From Sorangium aterium (GTDB lineage Bacteria; Myxococcota_A; Polyangia; Polyangiales; Polyangiaceae), in NCBI RefSeq assembly GCF_028368935.1, contig NZ_JAQNDK010000003.1, forward strand, positions 1,488,001 through 1,552,000: 64,000 nucleotides of DNA, in the 5' to 3' direction. Shown here one piece after another: positions 51,656 through 61,238 of the stretch. The notes beneath the pieces were generated by a model that saw nothing but the letters and a program-made list of their open reading frames with translations, did not search any database and had not been told where the DNA came from. Each line of letters opens with the position of its first letter. Positions within the stretch are counted from its first letter, which is position 1. Position numbers and translations under genes: made by a program.

Positions 51656-54625
51656 ATGGATCGACTGGTCGTTCGAGGCGCCCGGCAGCACAACCTCAAG
51701 AACGTCAGCGTGTCGCTTCCGCGCGACCGCCTGGTGGTGATCACCGGCCCGAGCGGCTCGGGCAAGTCGTCCCTGGCGTTCGACACCATCTACGCGGAAG
51801 GGCAGCGCCGCTACGTCGAGTCGCTCTCCGCCTACGCGCGGCAGTTCCTCGAGCAGCTGTCCAAGCCCGACGTCGAGTCGATCGAGGGCCTCTCGCCCGC
51901 CATCGCGATCGAGCAGCGCGCGCTGGCGAAGAGCCCGCGATCGACCGTCGGTACGGTGACCGAGATCTCGGACTACCTCCGCCTGCTCTTCGCGCGGGTC
52001 GGCACGCCGCACTGTCCCGCGTGCGGCAAGCGGATCGAGGCCCAGACCGTCCAGCAGATCGTCGACCGCATCCTCGATTTCGGCGACAAGACGCGGGTCA
52101 CGATCATGGCGCCCATCGCGCGCGGCCGCCGCGGAGAGCTGAAGCTCGACATCGAGCGGCTGCGCCGGGAGGGCTTCGTGCGAGCGCGCATCGACGGCGA
52201 GATCGTCGATCTCGGCGACGAGATCGTCCTCGACCGGACGCGCGCGCACGACCTCGATGTGGTCGTGGACCGGATCGTGGTCAAGGACGGCATCAAGGGC
52301 CGGCTCACCGACTCCGTCGAGCTCGCGCTCAAGCTGGGCGAGGGCAGGCTGCTCGTCGACATCTCCAGCGACGGCATGAAGATCGAGCCGCTCTGGATGA
52401 GCGAGCGCTTCGCGTGCATCGACTGCGGGATCTCGCTGCCGCCCATCGAGCCGCGGATGTTCTCCTTCAACGGCCCGCACGGCGCGTGCCCCGCCTGCGA
52501 CGGCATCGGCGCGAGGACCCGCATCGATCCGGACCGCGTGGTCCCCGATCCTCGGCGCACGCTCCGCGAGGGCGCGGTGGTGGCCTGGGGGCGGCGCGGC
52601 TCGCTCTCGCTCGCCACGGAGACGGAGCGGGCCGTCAGCGCGCTCGGCTGCGATCCGGACGTCCCGTGGGCGAAGCTGCCGGCGGCGGTGCGGCAGGCGA
52701 TCCTCGAGGGGAGCGACGCCCCGGCCGCCGGCGGTCGGGGGAAGAAGAGGGCCGCCTACGAGGGGATCATCCCGCGGCTCGAGCGCCTGCTGAGCAGCGG
52801 CGAGCCCGCCCTCGCCGACGAGGAGGAGGCCGATCCCGACGAGGACAGCGCCGCGCTCTCCGACGAGATCGGCCGCTTTGTCATCACGCGCGTGTGCGAC
52901 GCCTGCGACGGCAGGCGCCTGCGCCCGGAGGCGCTCGCCGTGCGCCTCGGGGATCGCAACATCGCGGACGTCGGCACCCTGCCGCTGCGCACGCTGCGCG
53001 TCTTCCTTGAGGGCCTCATGCCGCCCAAGGAAGGGGCGCCGCGGGCACCGGCCGATGGGCAGGCCGCGGGCGAGGCCCACGTCGACGGGGCGCTCGCGCC
53101 GCGCGAGCGCGCGATCGCCGAGCCGCTGCTCCGGGCGGTGATCGCCCGCCTCGGGTTCCTCATCGACGTCGGGCTCGACTACCTCACGCTCGACCGCTCC
53201 GCGCAGACCCTCTCCGGCGGCGAGGGCCAGCGCATCCGCCTCGCGACGCAGATCGGGGCCGCGCTCGTCGGCGTGCTCTACGTGCTCGACGAGCCCTCGG
53301 TGGGCCTGCACGCGCGCGACAACACGCGCCTGCTCGAGGCGCTCAGGCGGCTCGTGGACCTCGGCAACACCGTGGTCGTCGTCGAGCACGACCGCGACGC
53401 CATCCTCGCGGCCGACCACATCGTGGACATGGGCCCGGGCGCGGGCGTGCACGGCGGCAACGTGGTGGCGCAGGGCACGCCGGAGGAGCTGAGCGCCGAT
53501 CCGGCGTCGATCACGGGCCCCTACCTCAGCGGCAAGAAGCAGCTGGCGATCCCCACGAAGCGCCGGCGCCCCGACGGGCGCTTCATCCGCGTGAGCGGCG
53601 CGCGGGCCCACAACCTCCTCAACGTCACGGCCGAGATCCCCGTCGGCCTCTTCTGCACGGTCACCGGCGTCTCCGGCTCGGGCAAGTCGAGCCTCATCGT
53701 CGACACGCTGCTGCCGGCCGCGAAGAACGAGCTGTACAGGAGCTCCGCCCCGATCGGCGCCTGCGACGGCATCGAGGGCCTCTCGCACATCGACAAGGTC
53801 ATCTCGATCGATCAGGCCCCGATCGGCCGCACGCCGCGGTCCAACCCTGCGACGTACACGGGGGTCTTCGGGCTCCTCCGCGAGCTCTACGCGGGCCTGC
53901 CGGAGGCGAGGACGCGCGGGTACAAGGCGGGCCGCTTCTCGTTCAACGTGAAGGGCGGCCGCTGTGAGGCCTGCCAGGGCGACGGCGTGCTCCGGATCGA
54001 GATGCACTTCCTGCCCGACATCTTCGTGACGTGCGAGACGTGCGGCGGCCGCCGGTACAACCGCGAGACGCTCGAGGTGCTCTACCGCGGGATGTCGATC
54101 GCCGACGCCCTCGACCTGACGGTCGAGCAGGCGATCGACCAGTTCGAGGCGCTCCCCCGCGTCCGGGAGCGGCTCGCCGCGCTCGCGCGGGTCGGCCTCG
54201 GCTACATCACGCTCGGGCAGCCGGCTACGACGCTCTCGGGCGGCGAGGCGCAGCGCGTGAAGCTCGCTCGTGAGCTCGCGCGCAAGGCCACCGGCCGCAC
54301 GCTCTACGTGCTCGACGAGCCGACGACGGGCCTGCACTTCTCCGACATCGAGGTGCTCACCGCGAGCCTGATGAGCCTGCGCGACGCGGGGAACACGGTC
54401 CTCGTGATCGAGCACAACCTCGACGTGATCGCCTGCAGCGACTGGGTGATCGACCTCGGCCCCGAGGGCGGCGAGCGCGGCGGGACGATCGTCGCCGCCG
54501 GCACCCCGGAGGACATCGCGCAGGAGGAGGCGTCGTTCACCGGCGCGTACCTGCGTGAAACGCTCACGGCGGCGAAGCGTCGCACCCCGCAGCCGCCGCG
54601 CGCCCGCGCGGCCGCCCGCAAATAG
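51656..54625 (+). CDS. uvrA: Excinuclease ABC subunit A
   Basis: 989 residues from ATG 51656; the frame is open upstream, but that part is Ala/Arg-rich and non-coding. Two ABC modules: Walker [11 protein letters not shown] at 31-40 and [10 protein letters not shown] at about 672-681, signature motifs LSGGEGQRI and [11 protein letters not shown], and zinc modules with CPACGKR and CEACQGDG. It recognises DNA lesions in nucleotide excision repair. An insertion of about 35 Ala/Gly/Pro-rich residues ([18 protein letters not shown]) interrupts the first module compared with typical UvrA (about 940). Monocistronic here. Confidence 0.97.
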   Translation: MDRLVVRGARQHNLKNVSVSLPRDRLVVITGPSGSGKSSLAFDTIYAEGQRRYVESLSAYARQFLEQLSKPDVESIEGLSPAIAIEQRALAKSPRSTVGTVTEISDYLRLLFARVGTPHCPACGKRIEAQTVQQIVDRILDFGDKTRVTIMAPIARGRRGELKLDIERLRREGFVRARIDGEIVDLGDEIVLDRTRAHDLDVVVDRIVVKDGIKGRLTDSVELALKLGEGRLLVDISSDGMKIEPLWMSERFACIDCGISLPPIEPRMFSFNGPHGACPACDGIGARTRIDPDRVVPDPRRTLREGAVVAWGRRGSLSLATETERAVSALGCDPDVPWAKLPAAVRQAILEGSDAPAAGGRGKKRAAYEGIIPRLERLLSSGEPALADEEEADPDEDSAALSDEIGRFVITRVCDACDGRRLRPEALAVRLGDRNIADVGTLPLRTLRVFLEGLMPPKEGAPRAPADGQAAGEAHVDGALAPRERAIAEPLLRAVIARLGFLIDVGLDYLTLDRSAQTLSGGEGQRIRLATQIGAALVGVLYVLDEPSVGLHARDNTRLLEALRRLVDLGNTVVVVEHDRDAILAADHIVDMGPGAGVHGGNVVAQGTPEELSADPASITGPYLSGKKQLAIPTKRRRPDGRFIRVSGARAHNLLNVTAEIPVGLFCTVTGVSGSGKSSLIVDTLLPAAKNELYRSSAPIGACDGIEGLSHIDKVISIDQAPIGRTPRSNPATYTGVFGLLRELYAGLPEARTRGYKAGRFSFNVKGGRCEACQGDGVLRIEMHFLPDIFVTCETCGGRRYNRETLEVLYRGMSIADALDLTVEQAIDQFEALPRVRERLAALARVGLGYITLGQPATTLSGGEAQRVKLARELARKATGRTLYVLDEPTTGLHFSDIEVLTASLMSLRDAGNTVLVIEHNLDVIACSDWVIDLGPEGGERGGTIVAAGTPEDIAQEEASFTGAYLRETLTAAKRRTPQPPRARAAARK

Positions 54626-54751
54626 CAGAACGGGCGTGGCCCCGTCCCGTCCGCGCGACGCGGACCGGGAGCGGGAGCGCACGCCCGACGGCGCGGAGGC
54701 ACCATCGCGCGTGGAGGCCACCGACGGGCGGCCTCCGCGCGCGGCGCAGCG

Positions 54752-55114
54752 TCAGCCGTAGTCCTTCTCGACCCTCTCCTGATCCTCTTTGCAGCGGATG
54801 CACAGGGTCGTCTCGGGGCGCGCCTCGAGGCGCTTCGCCGAGATCTCCTCCTCGCACTCCTCGCACTTGCCGAACGAGCCGTCCTCGATCTTCACGAGGG
54901 CCTTCTGGATCTTGTCGAGGAACGACTTCTCGCGGCCACGGAGCCGAAAGGTGAACGACTGCAGGTACTCGCTCGACGCGAGGTCCATCTCGTCAGGGAG
55001 ATCGTTCGCGTCGAGCATCATGTCCTCGGTCAGCGTTTGCTTGGCCTTCTTGACGATCTCGTCGCGCTTCGTCTCAAGCAGGGTCTTGAACTTTTTCAGC
55101 TGGGCCTTGTTCAT
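54752..55114 (-). CDS. dksA: DksA/TraR-family transcription factor
   Basis: 120 residues. An N-terminal coiled-coil (KTLLETKRDEIVKKAKQ) precedes the acidic tip region (DLPDEMDLASSE) and the C4 zinc finger CEECEEE...CIRCKEDQE at the C-terminus. DksA proteins bind the RNA polymerase secondary channel and modulate initiation with ppGpp. The zinc finger has all four cysteines. It is shorter than E. coli DksA (151). The presence of a RelA/SpoT-like protein in the window is not genetically linked. The start has an AGGACC-like site upstream. Confidence 0.9.
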   Translation of the reverse strand: MNKAQLKKFKTLLETKRDEIVKKAKQTLTEDMMLDANDLPDEMDLASSEYLQSFTFRLRGREKSFLDKIQKALVKIEDGSFGKCEECEEEISAKRLEARPETTLCIRCKEDQERVEKDYG

Positions 55115-55608
55115 AGGTCCTCTCGCGTCGAATGCGCCGTTCGGCGCTGCCGTCCTGAGCTCCCTGGCGCATGCAAGCCGCGGGGCGCTGACCCCGGCTG
55201 CCGGGACGGGGCTTACGGCTCCGCGACATGTCCGGAGAGGCCAGACACCCCCCCGAAATTGCGAGGCGCGGGATTCTAAGCGTGGGAGCCGAGCCCGTCA
55301 ACGACGCCTCCGTCGCAGGCAGAGATCGCCCGTTGTCACTGCGGCCGACGCCTCTCGATTCGCCATCAGTCGTCACGCGCGTCACGCGCGTCACGCACGT
55401 CACGCGCGTCGTCACGCGCCATCTCGCCCGCGACCGACCGGACGCTGCGGCATCGGTCGGCATCGGTTGTCGGGACAGCGTGGAAAGCATCTGCGGGAAG
55501 TCCCCGAGCCACCGGAAAAGGCGGCGGACTTGGCCTCGAATCCGCATGCTCACCACAGAGCACGCCGGAAGTGAGACGCAGCGGACGGTTTGACGAAAGG
55601 CAGCTCAC
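55115..55608. other. Intergenic region of 494 bp with nonamer repeats
   Basis: Divergent gap between the dksA-like and Nudix genes. It contains the third 9-bp repeat tract (55372-55419). No coding or RNA gene recognised. Confidence 0.5.
55372..55419 (+). repeat. Nonanucleotide tandem repeat tract, locus 3
   Basis: GTCACGCGC, GTCACGCGC, GTCACGCAC, GTCACGCGC, an extra GTC, then GTCACGCGC. Same 9-bp period, GTYAY core and orientation as the tracts at 35303 and 41472. Confidence 0.85.
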
Positions 55609-56601
55609 GTGGAACAAATTTATCCCATATTGCTGGATTTCGATCAGAACCGAACCCCTGTCCGTCCCCGCGATGCCTCGACGGTGATCGTCCTCCGTGA
55701 CGGTCACGCGGGGATCGAGGTGTTCTGCGTTCGCCGCCACGCGAGCTCGAGCTTCATGGGAGGCGCCGTGGTGTTCCCCGGTGGGAAGGTGGACGCGCAG
55801 GACGGCGCGGAAGTCTGGAGGGATCGGGCGACCGAGCCGCCAGCGCGCGCCGCTGCGTTCGCGACGGGCGAGACGCCTGCGCGAGCGCTGTGCGTGGCCG
55901 CGTGCCGCGAGACGCTGGAGGAAGGAAGCATCCTGCCGACCGATCCGCCGCTGTCGGGCGACGACGTCGACGAGGTCGGGCGGGAGCTCGCCGCCGGGGC
56001 GCCGCTCGATGCGGTCCTCGCGCGGCGTGGCCTGAAGCTCGCCCTCGCGGCGCTCGTCCCGTGGGCGCGGTGGATCACGCCCGTCGCGGAGGCGCGGCGC
56101 TTCGACGCGCGCTTCTTCCTGCTGCCGCTACCGCCGGGCCAGATCGGGCGACACGACGGACACGAGACGACGATGAGCTTCTGGGCGGCGCCGTCCGAGG
56201 TCCTGGAGCGCGCCGCGCGTGGGGAGATCCTTCTCGCTCCGCCGACTTCACGCACGCTCGAGCTCCTCGCCGCGGCCCTGGACGTGCGCAGCGCCGTGGC
56301 GCTCGCGGAACGCCAGTCGCTCTTGCCGATCTGTCCGCGCTTCGTCCCGGGCGACGGGGCCGAGCCGCCCTACCTGGCGCTGCCAGGCGACCCTTCGCAC
56401 GAGGCGCGCGATCGGCGCGCCGAGGGGCCGACCCGTTATGTCCTGCGCAACGGGCGCTTCGTCGCCGAAGAATGCTGCGCACATGGATCCCTGATCCACA
56501 TCAAACAGGAACGAGAGCCAGATCCACCCGTGCCGACCAGCTTCGACGCCCCCCAGACGAATGCCCCCTCCGTGCCGGCGACGCCTGATCTCGAGGAGTG
56601 A
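55609..56601 (+). CDS. Nudix hydrolase (NUDT19/RP2-like)
   Basis: 330 residues from a GTG. The Nudix motif is split: VVFPGGKVDAQDG at about residue 55 and the helix ACRETLEEGSIL at about 105, with the long insertion between them that characterises the NUDT19-like acyl-CoA/CoA diphosphatase group. The box reads RETLEEGSI where REUxEExGU is expected, so the glycine is shifted, a small deviation. The C-terminal half contains a family-typical region (WARWITPVAEARRFDARFFL). The start lies behind a weak ribosome binding site. It ends 3 bp before the HTH-REC gene. Confidence 0.85.
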   Translation: MEQIYPILLDFDQNRTPVRPRDASTVIVLRDGHAGIEVFCVRRHASSSFMGGAVVFPGGKVDAQDGAEVWRDRATEPPARAAAFATGETPARALCVAACRETLEEGSILPTDPPLSGDDVDEVGRELAAGAPLDAVLARRGLKLALAALVPWARWITPVAEARRFDARFFLLPLPPGQIGRHDGHETTMSFWAAPSEVLERAARGEILLAPPTSRTLELLAAALDVRSAVALAERQSLLPICPRFVPGDGAEPPYLALPGDPSHEARDRRAEGPTRYVLRNGRFVAEECCAHGSLIHIKQEREPDPPVPTSFDAPQTNAPSVPATPDLEE

Positions 56602-56604
56602 GCC

Positions 56605-57192
56605 ATGGAAACGAACCCGAAAGAGAACACGACGCAGCCCGAGCTGTTCACCGCGAGCGACGTCGCGCGCTTCTGTCAGGTGGACCTCAAGACCATCCAC
56701 AATTGGGCGGACAAGGGGGAGATCCGCCACTTCCGCACGCCCGGACGGCACCTCCGCTTCCGGCGGCTGGACGTGCTCGATTTCCTCCGAAAGTACGGCT
56801 ACCCGATCCCGGAGATCCTCCGGATGGGCAAGCCGAAGGTCGTCGTGGTCGACGACGACCCCTCCGTCCTCGCCGCGCTCCGCAAGACGCTCTCGCGGCG
56901 GTTCGACCTGACCACGTTCCAGGATCCGTTCGACGCGCTCGTCGCGGTGGGCAACCTCCAGCCCGACGCGCTCATCCTGGACATCATGATGCCGGGCCTC
57001 GACGGCGTGCGCTGCCTGGAGCGGCTCCGCTCCATCGACGCGACCTCGCACATCCGCTGCATCGTGTACTCGAACCACGAGGACATGAAGAAGAACGCGA
57101 CCGAGGCCGGCGCCTACGACTTCATCAAGAAGGGCGAGGCCGGCGAGCTGCGCGACTCGCTCGAGCGGCTCATGGGCCTCGAGCGAGGGTGA
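56605..57192 (+). CDS. Response regulator with N-terminal MerR-like HTH and C-terminal receiver
   Basis: 195 residues. Residues 10-65 form a helix-turn-helix of excisionase/MerR type (LFTASDVARFCQVDLKTIHNWADKGEI, HFRTPGRHLRF). Residues 73-190 are a complete receiver domain: acidic pair VVVDDDPSVL, phospho-acceptor Asp in LILDIMMPGLDG, and Lys in DFIKKGEAG. The order is reversed relative to usual REC-HTH regulators. It is an orphan without an adjacent kinase, though the terminal histidine kinase is 6 kb away. Operon with the Nudix gene is likely. Target unknown. Confidence 0.9.
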   Translation: METNPKENTTQPELFTASDVARFCQVDLKTIHNWADKGEIRHFRTPGRHLRFRRLDVLDFLRKYGYPIPEILRMGKPKVVVVDDDPSVLAALRKTLSRRFDLTTFQDPFDALVAVGNLQPDALILDIMMPGLDGVRCLERLRSIDATSHIRCIVYSNHEDMKKNATEAGAYDFIKKGEAGELRDSLERLMGLERG

Positions 57193-57241
57193 CGCCTGCG
57201 CGGGCGACGCCTGCGCGGCCCGCGCGCGCCGGCGGCGCCCC

Positions 57242-59182
57242 TCACTTGCCCTCGCGGTAGGCGCGGATCGCGTTCACGATGGCGTCCGCCATCTTCTGCC
57301 GGAAGTCGGCGGTCGCGAGGCGAGCCTCGTCCTCGGGGTTCGAGATGAACGACGTCTCGAACAGCGCGGCCGGCATGTCGGCGCCCGCGAGGACGAAGAA
57401 GCCCGCGCCCCTGACGCCCTGATCCTTCGTGTCGGGGTAGCGGGGCGAGAGCGACGCGAGCGACGACCGCTGGAGGAGCTCGGCGAAGTGGCGCGAGCGG
57501 GCCGCCATGTCGCCGACATTGAGGTTCGACAGGATCGCCGCCACCTCGAGGCGGGCGCCGGGATCACCCAGATCCACGCCCTGCCCTCCCCGCTCGGCGC
57601 GGGCGGCGTTCTCGCGCGCCGCGAGCTGCGCCGACGTCGCCTCGCCGTCGTGAGGGGCCGCGAGCGAGAACGTCTGGACCCCACGAGCGCGGCCGTTCTC
57701 GCTCGCGTTGCAGTGGATCGAGACGAACAGGTCGGCGTGGAACGCGTTCGCGCGCGCGGTGCGGAGCTCCAGCGGCACGTAGGTGTCGCTGTCCCGCGTG
57801 AGGAGCGTCTCGATCTTGAGCTCGCGCGCGAGGAGCGGGGCGACGCGGTGGGCGACGTCGAGCGTCACGTCCTTCTCCCTCAACCCCGTGGGGCCGACGG
57901 CGCCGGTGTCGTTCCCGCCGTGCCCCGGGTCGATCGCGACGCGCCGGACCTCCCGCGCGCCGCCGGGGTTGTCCTTGTCGTCGCGCAGCGGAGCGCGGGT
58001 GCTCACGTCGACGACGATCCTGAACGGATCGGGGAGGTAGAAGATCCGGCGGTGCAGGTTGGCGGCGAGATCGAGGACGACCCGCGTTCCGTTCGGCTGG
58101 ACGCCGACGCGCACCCGCCGCAGGACGCCGCCGACCTCGATCTCCCGCGCGACGCCGCGCGACGTCGCCCTGGCGATGTCGACGAACACGCGCGCGTCCT
58201 TGCCGGCGCTCTCGTCCGCCGCGAGCGTGCCGACGTCGAACGTCGTCGGCGCGGAGAGCTCGACCACGACGCGCGCCCCTTTGTCCGAGCCGTGCCGCTC
58301 GATCGAGGTGATCTTCACCGGGCCGGTGGGCGCGGCCGGCGCCCGGGGGGCGACGACGACATCGCCGGTGGCTTCGGCGGTCGTCACCTGCACCGGCGCC
58401 GCGCTCGCGGAGCTCGCGGGCGCGGCGGAGGAGCCCGGCGCGGGCCCCGATGCGAGCGCGAGCGCGACGCCCTCGACGCGGTGCCCCTCCTGCTCCAGCG
58501 CGCGGAGCGCGTCCCCGCTCGGCCGGTAGGCGGCGGCTTGCGCGAGCGCGAGCGCGAGCGCGCCCAGGCACTGCGAGCGCGGCGCGCCGCCGGACGGCGC
58601 GGGCGGGGCGAGGGCCGCGTAGCGCCGCGAGACCAGGTAGAGCTCGCGGTACGCGACGGCCGCGTCGTGAGCGAGCTCGCCGGCGAGCAGCGCGCGGCGG
58701 CGCTCGGCCTGGCACGCGCGCTCGACGTGGGCCGGATCGGCCGAGGCGCGGAAGGCCGTCGCCGCCGCGCCGTAGAGCTCCATCGCCTCGCGCGCGTCGG
58801 TGACCGCCTGATCGAGGCGAAAGAGCCGCATGCGAAGATCGCCGGCCAGCTCCGCGAGCGAGGCCGCCTGCGCCGGCGCCCCGGCGCGCGATGACGCGAT
58901 GGCGACGGCATCGGCGATGGCGACCGTCTCGGCGCGGGGGGGGAGGAGCGCCGCCGGATCGAGCAGCGCGGCGGCGCGCTCCTCGTCGGAGATGCCGGCG
59001 GGCGCGGCCGGCGCGCTGCCCTCCGCGCTGCACCCGAAGGTGGCGTGCGCCACCACTGCAAAAAGCGAGATCGCCGCGAACGCCGGGGCGCTACGATGCA
59101 ACCACGCCGAGCTGATGAGCTGTCGGCTCGCCAGTTCAGCCCCGCGCGCCGAGCGACTGGCGATGCGTCCAGGAGGTTTCAC
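57242..59182 (-). CDS. N-acetylmuramoyl-L-alanine amidase with AMIN domain
   Basis: 646 residues if the GTG at 59182 is used; this start abuts the divergent gene's GTG with no gap, so a TTG at 59101 (before the lipoprotein signal ending TFGC) may be the real start. An N-terminal helical region is followed by an AMIN-type domain (VKITSIERHGSDKGARVVVELSAP) and the amidase_3 catalytic domain: zinc ligands in IDPGHGGND, LREKDVTLDVA and FVSIHCNA, with late AALFETSFISNPEDE. It cleaves septal or lateral peptidoglycan. It is convergent with the HTH-REC gene. Confidence 0.88.
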   Translation of the reverse strand: MKPPGRIASRSARGAELASRQLISSAWLHRSAPAFAAISLFAVVAHATFGCSAEGSAPAAPAGISDEERAAALLDPAALLPPRAETVAIADAVAIASSRAGAPAQAASLAELAGDLRMRLFRLDQAVTDAREAMELYGAAATAFRASADPAHVERACQAERRRALLAGELAHDAAVAYRELYLVSRRYAALAPPAPSGGAPRSQCLGALALALAQAAAYRPSGDALRALEQEGHRVEGVALALASGPAPGSSAAPASSASAAPVQVTTAEATGDVVVAPRAPAAPTGPVKITSIERHGSDKGARVVVELSAPTTFDVGTLAADESAGKDARVFVDIARATSRGVAREIEVGGVLRRVRVGVQPNGTRVVLDLAANLHRRIFYLPDPFRIVVDVSTRAPLRDDKDNPGGAREVRRVAIDPGHGGNDTGAVGPTGLREKDVTLDVAHRVAPLLARELKIETLLTRDSDTYVPLELRTARANAFHADLFVSIHCNASENGRARGVQTFSLAAPHDGEATSAQLAARENAARAERGGQGVDLGDPGARLEVAAILSNLNVGDMAARSRHFAELLQRSSLASLSPRYPDTKDQGVRGAGFFVLAGADMPAALFETSFISNPEDEARLATADFRQKMADAIVNAIRAYREGK

Positions 59183-59683
59183 GTGCCCGACCTCACGCCC
59201 ACTTCATCCACATTACCCCTCTACGCGGACCGCGCGTCGGGGGAGAGGTTTGCCGACGCGACGAGCATGGTCAACGCGTATCTCGCCCGGTACAACGCGA
59301 GCTCTCAGGGCGGGGCCAGACCTCCGAGCGGCGCTTGCGCCAGCACGCTCGACGAGACGGGATACGCGCAGCTTCAGCACGGGAGCGCGACGATCGGCGT
59401 CAACGTGCTGGAGGCTCAGGGCGTCCTGATGGTCTTCTCGCCCATCATGGCCGTCCCGCTGAGCGGGCGCGAGGCCTTCTACCGGCGTCTCCTGGAGCTC
59501 AGCTTCATCGCCACCTCCGACGCGGCCTTCGCGATCGACAAGTCGCGCAACGAGGTGGTGGTGCGCTGCCTGCGGCGCCTCAGCGCCCTCGAGTACGAAG
59601 AGTTCGAGGATATCGTCACGACGGTGAGCCAGGTCGCCGACACCTGGGATGACGCGTTGCTGCGCGAGGTGCGCGGCGGGTGA
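59183..59683 (+). CDS. Conserved hypothetical, type III secretion chaperone-like fold possible
   Basis: 166 residues from GTG 59183 behind a perfect AGGAGG site at 59171-59176, which lies inside the divergent amidase gene if that starts at 59182. A Ser/Thr-rich start leads to an alpha/beta core: YAQLQHGSATIGVNVLEAQGVLMVFSPI, REAFYRRLLELSFIATSDAAFAIDKSRNEVVVRCLR and a final helix DIVTTVSQVADTWDDALL. This order loosely resembles YbjN or CesT-type chaperone folds; I could not decide. Function unknown. It is monocistronic. Confidence 0.7.
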   Translation: MPDLTPTSSTLPLYADRASGERFADATSMVNAYLARYNASSQGGARPPSGACASTLDETGYAQLQHGSATIGVNVLEAQGVLMVFSPIMAVPLSGREAFYRRLLELSFIATSDAAFAIDKSRNEVVVRCLRRLSALEYEEFEDIVTTVSQVADTWDDALLREVRGG

Positions 59684-59809
59684 GCCGTTCGCGGTGGTTT
59701 CCGGGGGCGCCGGGGGGCGCGCGCCCCCGCCGTGCGCGGCAGCCGGTGATGCGCCGATCCGTCGCGAGATTGCGGTGCAGCAGACGCGGGTGGTAAGTTC
59801 CTCACCGCG

Positions 59810-61144
59810 ATGACTGCGGGGGAGCAATCGACAACCGCGGAACCTGGTGAGCGCTCCCTCTCTGCGGAGGAGGCGGAGCGGATCGCTTCGTCGATCCGGC
59901 CATCCTGGGAGGGGTTCGACGAGCTGTCGGGCGCACGAGGCGACGCGCGCGGCGGCGCCGTCGCTCAGGAGCCCGGCGCACCCGCTGCGAAATCGTCGGG
60001 AGCTCAGACGGCCTCCCCCGCCGAAGCGCCTGCGGCGAAGCCTGGACCCGCGGCGGCGCCTTCTCCTGCTGCACCTGCGGCGCCCACGACGCGCGTGCTC
60101 GAAGCCCCCCCGGCCGGCGCGGTCAGCGTGCCCGACACCGTGATCGAGGGGGTCCCGACCATCGCCATCGGCGACGACCCGCCGGGGCCGCCCGCGGCGG
60201 GGGCCACGTCCCGCGACGCGGGAGCGGCGGGGGCCAGTGAGCAGGCCGGCCCCGCGCCTCAGACGCTCATCGACGCCCGGACGGCCGGCGGCGCCGCGGA
60301 CGCGGGCTCCCCGATCGCCAAGGAGAGCGGCGCGGTGACGCGGGACCAGCACCCCGCGCCTGCCGGGAAGACACAGATGGGCGTGGGTGAGCCGGCGTCT
60401 GAGGCTGGCGCGCCAACCGCCGAGCCGGTGGCCGCGGGCGGCGCGCACGCCGCAGAGCCGCAGCCGCGGGTGAAGCAGTCCCCCTCCCCGCCCCCGGAGA
60501 ATGAACCGCCGTCGGCCCGGCCGGCGCGCAGGGGCTCCCGCGCGGCGCAGCCGGCCAGGGAAAGCGCTGATTCCGTGGCCGCGTCCGGCGTCCGCACGGA
60601 AGACCACGATCCGATCGAGATCCCCGTGTCCACGCCGAACAAGACGGCGCTGCGGGTCGTGCTCGCCCTCGCGGGCGTGGCCTTGCTGCTCGTCGTCGTT
60701 CGCACCTTGCGTCAAGACGACGCCGGAGAGGATCCCGGGCCCCCGGCGGCATCGTCGGTGGCGGAGACACCCGCCACAGCGACAACGCCCCCCGCCGCCT
60801 CGCAGGCGCCCCACGGTGCATCGACCGCCGCCGCGGCTGCGGACGACGGCGCCTCGCCGGCGCCGAGCGCCTCAGCGCCGTCGCCTCCTCCGGCTCCCGC
60901 GGCGACGACGTCTGCCGGCGCGACGCCGTCTGCCTCTGTCGCGACGCCTCCCGCGGCCACGGCGCCTGCTTCTGCCACGGCGCCCGCTTCCACCGGGAGC
61001 GCAGCGGCGCCCGCGGTGCCAGCGACCAGGCCGACGGCGGCCCCCCCTGCACAGAGGCCCGCGCCTCCAGCGCCGGCGCAGCGTGGCACGAGCTCGACCG
61101 GAGGCAGCAAGGGCGGCGGCATCATCCGCGATGCGCCGTTCTGA
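59810..61144 (+). CDS. Low-complexity single-pass membrane protein
   Basis: 444 residues. The first 275 are Ala/Pro/Gly-rich with scattered IDARTAGGAADAG-like segments; one transmembrane helix at about 280-300 (ALRVVLALAGVALLLVVVRTL); then a 140-residue Ala/Pro/Ser/Thr tail ending GGIIRDAPF. The end motif recalls tails of other myxobacterial Ala/Pro-rich proteins. No enzymatic domain is visible. It is followed by the TPR-type gene after 94 bp. Role unknown. Confidence 0.65.
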   Translation: MTAGEQSTTAEPGERSLSAEEAERIASSIRPSWEGFDELSGARGDARGGAVAQEPGAPAAKSSGAQTASPAEAPAAKPGPAAAPSPAAPAAPTTRVLEAPPAGAVSVPDTVIEGVPTIAIGDDPPGPPAAGATSRDAGAAGASEQAGPAPQTLIDARTAGGAADAGSPIAKESGAVTRDQHPAPAGKTQMGVGEPASEAGAPTAEPVAAGGAHAAEPQPRVKQSPSPPPENEPPSARPARRGSRAAQPARESADSVAASGVRTEDHDPIEIPVSTPNKTALRVVLALAGVALLLVVVRTLRQDDAGEDPGPPAASSVAETPATATTPPAASQAPHGASTAAAAADDGASPAPSASAPSPPPAPAATTSAGATPSASVATPPAATAPASATAPASTGSAAAPAVPATRPTAAPPAQRPAPPAPAQRGTSSTGGSKGGGIIRDAPF

Positions 61145-61238
61145 AGCGCACCTCTTTCTCGCCTCGGCAGCGAGGCCTGCTGCAATCGTTCGTACCCTTT
61201 TGCGGACGCCGACGAGGCGAAGCCCGATCTGAGGAGCC

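Noticed and set aside
50315-54721. Open frame of 1468 residues antisense to uvrA and the FGE-like region
   Set aside because: A shadow with no domain; the true genes are on both strands beneath it.
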